11,482 nt of DNA from Promethearchaeota archaeon (GTDB lineage Archaea; Asgardarchaeota; Lokiarchaeia; Sigynarchaeales; SOKP01): assembly GCA_014729315.1 (NCBI GenBank), contig WJKD01000373.1, positions 1 to 11,482 on the forward strand. The letters are read 5' to 3'. A program made the position numbers and the translations under genes. A model generated the notes under the pieces. It ran no database searches. It was not told where the DNA came from and saw only the letters and a list, made by a program, of their open reading frames with translations. Shown piece by piece: positions 7,253 to 11,482 of the stretch. How positions within the stretch are numbered: the first letter of the stretch is position 1; the number at the start of each line of letters is the position of its first letter.

Positions 7253-7348
7253 TCGAGTTTTCAAAGAAAAGAAGAATCAATAAGAAAACGAAAGAAAGTT
7301 ACAAAATCTTTTATTTTGATCTTGGTAATATACTTATAATACATTAGA

Positions 7349-7392
7349 TTTAAATTAATACTTCTCTTAAAATAATCTAAAAATAATGGTGA
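7349..7392 (+). promoter_or_regulatory. Promoter and ribosome binding site of ABC operon
   Basis: TTTAAATTA at 7349-7357 is a plausible archaeal TATA box, placing transcription start near 7378. The roughly 24-nt leader would contain the Shine-Dalgarno GGTGA (7388-7392), nine bases before the ATG at 7402. Confidence 0.4.
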
Positions 7393-7401
7393 AATAGACA
7401 G

Positions 7402-7953
7402 ATGGCATTTATAAGATTATGGAAATGGGCGGTTCGTATGACCTTGAGGGAAAAAAAAATGTTTGTTATTTTTTCTCTCATTTATACAATTCTTATCTTT
7501 TTAACGAGTTTCTTTTTAGAGGTTACTTTTAGTCAAGAAGGTGCGGGAGGTCTTACAACCTATTTCGTAATAATCTTTTTTGGAACTTCTTTATTTCTTT
7601 CGGTATTATATGCGTGGCTCATCGTAGTTAGAAATAGGCGCGTCTGGGCAACTCTTAAGGCAATTGGCTACACGAATGGTAATATCAATTCACTTGTTAC
7701 TGGAATTATTCTTTATACGACCGTCATGGGTTTTATTATCGTTGTCGAAGCTTTATTACATTACGCCGCAATCATAACTTATTTACATTCAGCCAACATT
7801 TTAAGAAATTTACCCGTTATCCTAATCAGTTTATTACCAGTTGCGATTACTTTTGGAGTATTCTTAATCGTCCAATTAATCGCTATTCTTATTGCTAATA
7901 GAAAAGTGCTAAAGGTCCGACCAATGTTAGCACTTAAAAGGGTAGGTGAGTAA
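7402..7953 (+). CDS. Minimal FtsX/MacB-type ABC transporter permease
   Basis: This 183-residue integral membrane protein has one FtsX domain. An amphipathic basic N-terminal helix (1-19) precedes four membrane helices at about 20-39, 51-76, 97-122 and 137-165. After helix 2 comes the family's cytosolic coupling segment, RRVWATLKAIGYTNGNI (79-95), which corresponds to the R-x-x-x-x-x-LKAxG contact with the ATPase. The C-terminus, RPMLALKR, matches the P-x-x-AL end of FtsX domains. In typical FtsX or MacB proteins a large extracytoplasmic domain sits between helices 1 and 2; here only about 11 residues (40-50) remain, and total length is about half of normal. It is followed directly by its ATPase gene, so the two probably form one transporter as a homodimer of permeases. 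The cargo is unknown. The frame is intact, so this is a compact form rather than a visible truncation. Confidence 0.82.
   Translation: MAFIRLWKWAVRMTLREKKMFVIFSLIYTILIFLTSFFLEVTFSQEGAGGLTTYFVIIFFGTSLFLSVLYAWLIVVRNRRVWATLKAIGYTNGNINSLVTGIILYTTVMGFIIVVEALLHYAAIITYLHSANILRNLPVILISLLPVAITFGVFLIVQLIAILIANRKVLKVRPMLALKRVGE
7944..7950 (+). promoter_or_regulatory. Shine-Dalgarno deciding the ATPase start
   Basis: AGGTGAG, overlapping the end of the permease gene, lies seven bases before the GTG at 7958. This is near-ideal spacing. The upstream in-frame GTG at 7946 falls inside this motif, so 7958 is preferred as the start. An ATG at 7979 is also in frame but has no comparable site. Confidence 0.55.
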
Positions 7954-7957
7954 AAAA

Positions 7958-8650
7958 GTGCCTGTACCAAAAGATACTATGATCGAAGCGATAGATGTGA
8001 GTAAAGAGTACAGAAGGTCGGGTTCTATTATCAGAGCTTTATCCGATATTAATGTTTCTATTAAATCGGGCGAATTTGTGATTATACAAGGTCCGACGGG
8101 ATGCGGCAAATCTACACTCCTTAATGTGTTAAGTGGTTTAGACCTTCCCGACACAGGAAGAATTATTTTTGACGGAGAAAATATCGCGCGATCAAAAGAA
8201 GACCGTCTAGCAAAAATTAGACGTCAAAAAGTGGGGATGGTTTTTCAGGATTTTAACTTAATTAAAACTCTGACAGCGCTTGAGAATGTTGAAGCAATGT
8301 TATGGCCAACAGTTCTTAGAAATAGAGAAATTGAAAATCGCGCAATTGCAGCCTTAAGAGATGTAGACATGTTAAATAGAAAAGATCATTACCCTGCGGA
8401 GATGAGTGGAGGAGAGAAGCAGCGCGTTGCTCTTGCTCGGGCGTTAGTGAGTAAACCCCGAGTAATCTTCGCGGACGAACCTACAGGCAATTTAGATCCT
8501 GAGAGCGAAAAAAACGTTATGGATTTACTAAAGAAAATTAATGCTGATTATGAAACTACCGTATGTGTGGTAACTCATCGTGAAAAGCTCACTAGCTACG
8601 CCGATAAATTAATTAAGATGGAAAAAGGCAAAATTACAAATGTTAAATAA
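7958..8650 (+). CDS. ABC transporter ATP-binding protein (LolD/MacB type)
   Basis: This is an ATPase of 230 residues from the GTG at 7958, or 234 from the GTG at 7946. All catalytic parts are intact: Walker [10 protein letters not shown] (45-53), Q-loop Q97 in VFQDFN, signature MSGGEKQ (149-155), Walker B VIFADEP (169-175) with catalytic E174, D-loop NLD, and the H-loop H207 in THR. The LTALENV segment after the Q-loop and the ADEPTGNLD block are typical of the LolCDE/MacB/FtsE group, whose partners are FtsX-fold permeases. This matches the gene directly upstream. It acts on the cytosolic face and drives conformational work or lipid/peptide extrusion by its permease rather than classical import. 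The gene begins four bases after the permease stop, so the two are translationally coupled. No third, substrate-binding component is adjacent. Confidence 0.95.
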   Translation: MPVPKDTMIEAIDVSKEYRRSGSIIRALSDINVSIKSGEFVIIQGPTGCGKSTLLNVLSGLDLPDTGRIIFDGENIARSKEDRLAKIRRQKVGMVFQDFNLIKTLTALENVEAMLWPTVLRNREIENRAIAALRDVDMLNRKDHYPAEMSGGEKQRVALARALVSKPRVIFADEPTGNLDPESEKNVMDLLKKINADYETTVCVVTHREKLTSYADKLIKMEKGKITNVK

Positions 8651-8677
8651 AATTTTTTTTCTCTTATCTATTTTTTA
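8651..8677 (+). terminator. T-run terminator of ABC operon
   Basis: Directly after the ATPase stop there is a run of eight Ts (8653-8660) and another of six (8671-8676). This is an archaeal-type U-rich termination site that closes the two-gene operon. Confidence 0.5.
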
Positions 8678-8844
8678 GAATTTATATTGGATTTAAATTA
8701 TTACCCTAATTTCTAAGATTCCATTAAAAATTGGACTAATGAATTTTTAATAGTAAATACTAAAATTATATATCTTTTGGTTCAAAAGTTTATAATTCTG
8801 TTAAAGAAACAAAGAAAAATATAAATACCAAAAGAGTTTTTGAA

Positions 8845-8888
8845 TTTATAAACGCGTTAATTAAATTTCGAAATATATACAAAAAGGG
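8845..8888 (+). promoter_or_regulatory. Promoter and ribosome binding site of zinc-ribbon membrane protein
   Basis: TTTATAAA at 8845-8852 is a good archaeal TATA box, placing transcription start near 8873. AAAGGG at 8883-8888 follows as a Shine-Dalgarno sequence. It points to a start around 8891-8897, where the in-frame codons are ATT, and not to the ATG at 8936, which is more than 45 bases away. Confidence 0.4.
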
Positions 8889-8935
8889 TAATTATTATTG
8901 GGATTCTAAGAATTATTGGCAGCGGAATTGTAGGA

Positions 8936-9694
8936 ATGATACTGCTAGTTCCCTTTTCGTGGCTCAGTTTTTACGCATTTAATTTGCTTGGCTCGATAAC
9001 GGGCGGATTAATTCAAAATGTGCAAGGTCTTGCTGGTTTATTCGGCGAAGGGGGCGATTTGATAATGATTCTCCTCGGAGCGGTATTAGGTGTTGTTATA
9101 GTCTGTCTTTTTCCCGTACATTGGGTTATCATTTATAGACCTGGCGATCTAATTTTACTGATTGCGTTATTACTGCCCTGGATCTTATCTTGTTCAATTA
9201 GTTCGGGTTTATTTGCTCACACAATTAGAGGTAGTATTCATACAAGCTTGGCAATCGGGATAGGATATTTTATCCTTATGCTTATTCCTTATATAGCACT
9301 TGCGGTACTTTTATCTCAAGCAGGTCTTAATGGAGCAGCTATAATTGATTCAGTCGCAATTGGTCTTACGGGCATGCCTTGGGTGCTAGCTGCTCTGGCA
9401 GCAACGATGGAAGGAGCAGGAATAGGAATGGTGTTTGCATTGTTAGTTACTGTAATACTAAAATATAAACCAGAAGCATCCTCTTCTGATAAGAAGGGGA
9501 TTAGGGAAAGATTTAGAAGATCAAGATCTACTTCTGATTATGTTTACGAACCCACTCTTGACGAGGACGAAAAAGAACCAACCTTATCGAGTTCTACACC
9601 TCTGAGTGGTATATCAGGGGCGGTATGTTCAAATTGCGGAGCGAAACTCGGTCCAGACGACGAATTTTGTACTAACTGTGGAACTAAAGTATAA
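8936..9694 (+). CDS. Membrane protein with C-terminal zinc ribbon
   Basis: This protein is 252 residues from the first in-frame ATG and is not a recognised named family. About five membrane helices span residues 1-20, 40-60, 62-90, 97-125 and 145-172, with glycine-rich turns. Residues about 175-228 form a charged, flexible linker. The C-terminus is a zinc ribbon with C231, C234, C245 and C248 (CxxC-x10-CxxC, of the SNCGAKL...FCTNCG kind), facing the cytosol if the linker is cytosolic. The open frame runs 25 codons upstream to a TAA at 8858-8860 with no ATG, GTG or TTG. The codons 8891-8935 read III-GILRIIGSGIVG, a continuation of the first membrane helix, and follow a Shine-Dalgarno-like AAAGGG, so the true start may be an ATT near 8891-8897. 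It lies downstream of the ABC operon but has its own promoter. Function is unknown. Confidence 0.8.
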   Translation: MILLVPFSWLSFYAFNLLGSITGGLIQNVQGLAGLFGEGGDLIMILLGAVLGVVIVCLFPVHWVIIYRPGDLILLIALLLPWILSCSISSGLFAHTIRGSIHTSLAIGIGYFILMLIPYIALAVLLSQAGLNGAAIIDSVAIGLTGMPWVLAALAATMEGAGIGMVFALLVTVILKYKPEASSSDKKGIRERFRRSRSTSDYVYEPTLDEDEKEPTLSSSTPLSGISGAVCSNCGAKLGPDDEFCTNCGTKV

Positions 9695-9700
9695 TCAAAA

Positions 9701-9737
9701 TATTTGTTCTTTTTCAATTCATATTTTTATTTTTTAT
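9701..9737 (+). terminator. T-rich terminator of zinc-ribbon membrane protein gene
   Basis: Just after the stop codon at 9692-9694 there are repeated T-runs (CTTTTTC, ATTTTTATTTTTTATC). This is typical of archaeal termination. The remaining spacer to 9915 is A/T-rich and shows no gene. Confidence 0.4.
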
Positions 9738-9915
9738 CTGATACGAATCTACAAACCAACCAGTATTATTATTTCATATTTTATATGCAAATGGGAAGAA
9801 TACAAAATCAAATTATACAAATAAATTGTGAGGAAGAACATAAATTTTTAAATTTTTAGAATAAATATAGTGTATTAATTACGACAATAAAATGCACGAG
9901 GAATCTTTCTAAAAA

Positions 9916-10932
9916 ATGACCAGAGAAGTTAAAGGTATTATCCTTTCTCGATTAATTATATTTATAACAATTATTTTAGTCCCGATTTCGATCTTTTTAA
10001 TTTTTATCTTGGTAGATTTTAGATTATGGTTTACCGATAATCGGGTAATAACCTTTTGGGTTATAAAAGTGCTTTGCCCGTTAGTATTTAGCGTCGCGTG
10101 GTTTTTTTTTCTCGTATTATTTGCCAATAGGTTTTCGGAAACAATTGATTCGATGGATAAAGTGGTAGGGGTCGTTCCTCTACGATTAAAATTTTTTTTT
10201 GGGCTTAACGCATTATTTATTCTACTCATATTCGTTTTCCCTTTGATTACGCCGCTAATAGCAATCCTTAGCTTCGCTTCTATGGCGTGGAGGTTAACCA
10301 CCTTCCGAAAAAAAAGCTGGGACGAATCTGACGTATCGGTTTTTACTAAATTTTTGATGGTGGCTGCTTCTATTCTTCCAATCTTTTGTACAATCTGTAT
10401 CATCCCCGAATATTTTAGACTCGCTCTATTTTTGTGGAACCGAATATGGCTCCCTCTCTTAGAATACATATATATAACATCCTATTGTTTGTGCACAGCA
10501 TTAGCTATTGGTTCGTTCTTTATATTAATTGCTAACAAAGGTGTTAGCGAATATGAGCAGATATATTACCATCCGGACGAGTTAAAAGTAAATTTAACCT
10601 ACATTAAGGTATTTGAATTCTTTTTGTTTCTGTTTTTCTTGTTTTTAGCGCTACTTTCATTGGATTTAATTCTGCTATTCTATTACGCTGGATTTGTAAT
10701 CGTTGCGATAGTGTCAATTGTTAATTTTATCAGCGGACGAAGAAGGAATCGCAAATTTAAGGGACATGTGCTCGGTTATCTTCTTGCTGCCGTGTTTATG
10801 GGTTCAAATCTATTATTATTTAACGAAGCATTAGCGGAAGTTATTCAATTATGGAGCTTGGTTATTTCTGCGGCTTTATTTATTTTAGTGTTCTTCATAA
10901 CTTTTTTTAAAATTGAAGAATCGGAATTATAA
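9916..10932 (+). CDS. Polytopic membrane protein of unknown function
   Basis: This 338-residue protein matches no family I can recognise. It is extremely hydrophobic, with roughly nine or ten membrane helices at about 12-34, 46-70, 92-109, 110-126, 142-164, 182-206, 230-249, 250-274, 285-303 and 309-331. The longest soluble segments are a loop around 71-90, a basic and acidic loop around 128-141 (FRKKSWDESD), and a loop around 207-227 (GVSEYEQIYYHPDELK). Basic residues cluster at 275-282 (RRRNRK), suggesting that loop is cytosolic. There are no catalytic motifs, cysteine clusters or transporter signatures. The first Met follows T-rich and A-rich DNA without a Shine-Dalgarno sequence. An ATG at 9892 in another frame stops after six codons. 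A similar orphan architecture is seen in the zinc-ribbon protein upstream, but no sequence similarity between them was noticed. Confidence 0.78.
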   Translation: MTREVKGIILSRLIIFITIILVPISIFLIFILVDFRLWFTDNRVITFWVIKVLCPLVFSVAWFFFLVLFANRFSETIDSMDKVVGVVPLRLKFFFGLNALFILLIFVFPLITPLIAILSFASMAWRLTTFRKKSWDESDVSVFTKFLMVAASILPIFCTICIIPEYFRLALFLWNRIWLPLLEYIYITSYCLCTALAIGSFFILIANKGVSEYEQIYYHPDELKVNLTYIKVFEFFLFLFFLFLALLSLDLILLFYYAGFVIVAIVSIVNFISGRRRNRKFKGHVLGYLLAAVFMGSNLLLFNEALAEVIQLWSLVISAALFILVFFITFFKIEESEL

Positions 10933-11256
10933 CATGTTTCAAAAAAGAATTCTTCTTAAAAGTCCTTTTTTTTTATTTTCTTTTAGAATAGTCATTCAAT
11001 AGCTTGTTTCTACGAGAATTTTTGTTGCATAGATTTTCGGGGTGATCTAGGGGATTTTTAAATAATAATCTGTCTGTGAGTGGACATAATTATTAAATTC
11101 TCTGTTAAATATTGATAAATAGCTTAGTCTACATCAAAAATTGAATTTTCTACTGTATTCGAATATAAACTATTATAAGTGAAAATTTCGATCTTAATGA
11201 TAAGTATCAAAGTAAGTCACAATTTTAATTAAAAAAAATTTATAAAAAGTGATATT
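10933..11256. other. Spacer between polytopic protein and secreted-protein genes
   Basis: This 324-bp spacer has no supported gene. Just after the stop there is a 10-bp palindrome AAGAATTCTT (10945-10954), then a nine-T run (10966-10974) and more T-rich sequence, which should terminate the upstream transcript. The region 11031-11055 is locally G-rich (TCGGGGTGATCTAGGGG) with a weak TAGAT/ATCTA pair. The remainder to 11256 is A/T-rich and must contain the promoter of the gene starting at 11257, but no single TATA box stands out. Confidence 0.4.
10966..10985 (+). terminator. T-run terminator of polytopic protein gene
   Basis: Nine consecutive Ts at 10966-10974 are followed by ATTTTCTTTT, about 35 bp after the stop codon at 10930-10932. 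The palindrome AAGAATTCTT lies just before it. This is a standard archaeal U-rich termination site. Confidence 0.45.
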
Positions 11257-11482
11257 ATGGGAAAAATGAACATTAAAAGTATAATGGTTATCACCTTTCT
11301 CGTTGTATCGACGATTTCCATACCGATGATGGCCTACGGGCAACAACAGAGAGAAGAGGATTTTGACGAGGACGAAGGTCAAGCTGGTGCGTTTCAAGAT
11401 TTTCGGGGTGGATTTGGTGGAGTGTTTAGCGAAAATATGGGCTACGGAGGAGATTTGATTGGTTCCTTGTTTGAAATGCTTC
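11257..11482 (+). CDS. Secreted or surface protein, 5' part only
   Basis: This gene begins with ATG and runs off the right edge, with 75 complete codons visible. Residues 1-28 are a clear signal peptide: basic MGKMNIK, a hydrophobic core VITFLVVSTISI, and a PMMAYG region before QQQ, so cleavage near residue 28 is likely. The mature start is Q-rich, then strongly acidic (EEDFDEDEG), then glycine- and phenylalanine-rich (around 45-60), ending at the edge in GSLFEML. A Shine-Dalgarno-like AGTGAT lies about four bases upstream. An in-frame ATG three codons later (11266) is an alternative start. A minus-strand reading frame over the same DNA (11194-11397) is judged a shadow because the plus-strand signal peptide is so typical. 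The family is not recognised and the mature protein's function is unknown. Confidence 0.72.
   Translation, partial: MGKMNIKSIMVITFLVVSTISIPMMAYGQQQREEDFDEDEGQAGAFQDFRGGFGGVFSENMGYGGDLIGSLFEML

Larger units (their letters stand above)
7023..7401. other. Divergent spacer between profilin and ABC operon
   Basis: This 379-bp region has no supported gene. It holds the profilin promoter on the minus strand (TATATAAG, 7056 to 7049) and a perfect inverted repeat at 7223-7252. On the plus strand it has a TATA-like TTTAAATTA (7349-7357) with a Shine-Dalgarno GGTGA (7388-7392) before the permease start at 7402. The middle (about 7080-7220 and 7253-7340) is A/T-rich with no recognisable RNA or coding pattern. 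Confidence 0.5.

Noticed and set aside
7927..8154. 75-codon minus-strand frame over the start of the ATPase gene
   Set aside because: It is antisense to the conserved Walker A region of an intact ABC ATPase. It is a shadow.
9606..9824. 72-codon plus-strand frame overlapping the zinc-ribbon end
   Set aside because: Its first part is a frame-shifted reading of the zinc ribbon, and its tail is encoded by T-rich terminator sequence.
9909..10469. 186-codon open frame on the minus strand opposite the polytopic membrane protein
   Set aside because: It is fully antisense to a hydrophobic plus-strand gene. Its product is a basic, Ser/Asn/Ile-rich sequence with no domain, as expected from the complement of membrane-helix codons.
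11194..11397. 67-codon open frame on the minus strand at the right edge
   Set aside because: The plus strand over the same bases encodes a textbook signal peptide and continues open to the edge, while the minus product has no coherent features.
11031..11411. 14-base direct repeat AGATTTTCGGGGTG at 11031-11044 and 11398-11411
   Set aside because: One 14-base match in a window of this size is within chance, one copy lies in coding sequence, and the flanks do not match.
1..11482. CRISPR array, insertion sequence, or phage/plasmid features
   Set aside because: No regularly spaced direct repeats, transposase or integrase motifs, or terminal inverted repeats with target duplications were seen on either strand.

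Overview
The window is AT-rich archaeal DNA, most likely from an Asgard archaeon of the Lokiarchaeia type. The strongest marker is a 135-residue protein at 6615-7022 (minus strand) that reads as a profilin, the eukaryote-type actin regulator known in prokaryotes essentially only from Asgard archaea. TATA-like boxes sit about 25-45 bp upstream of several starts, terminators are T-runs rather than strong hairpins, and there are many polytopic membrane proteins, zinc ribbons and N-glycosylation sequons. All of this fits the same assignment. The lineage is inferred from gene content, not from a marker phylogeny.

Layout: 1-386 is non-coding. 387-2030 (+) encodes a secreted, single-pass surface protein with three tandem Ig-like repeats of exactly 112 residues, rich in sequons. 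2136-2939 (-) is a metal-dependent cyclase/kynurenine formamidase-type hydrolase. 3148-5373 (-) is a large polytopic membrane protein with a cytosolic C-terminal region whose last part looks like a longin/profilin-like fold. It is transcribed divergently from 5477-6598 (+), a histone-deacetylase-superfamily amidohydrolase with the key catalytic residues in place. That gene converges on the profilin gene with only 16 bp between stops. A 379-bp spacer with a perfect 10+10 bp inverted repeat separates the profilin from a two-gene ABC operon (+): a very short FtsX-type permease (7402-7953) and its LolD/MacB-type ATPase (about 7958-8650). Then come a membrane protein with a C-terminal zinc ribbon (8936-9694, probably starting upstream at a non-AUG codon), an unrecognised polytopic protein (9916-10932), and the 5' end of a small secreted protein (11257 to the window end).

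How the genes fit together: apart from the permease/ATPase pair, each gene seems to have its own promoter, so this is a run of single-gene units rather than one pathway. The themes are the cell envelope (surface protein, ABC exporter/extractor, three orphan membrane proteins, secreted protein) and eukaryote-like functions (profilin, longin-like domain, deacetylase fold). No mobile element, CRISPR array, rRNA or tRNA was seen. No single undescribed system is proven. The most distinctive items are the membrane-longin fusion, the glycosylated repeat receptor, the minimal FtsX permease and the apparent non-AUG start.
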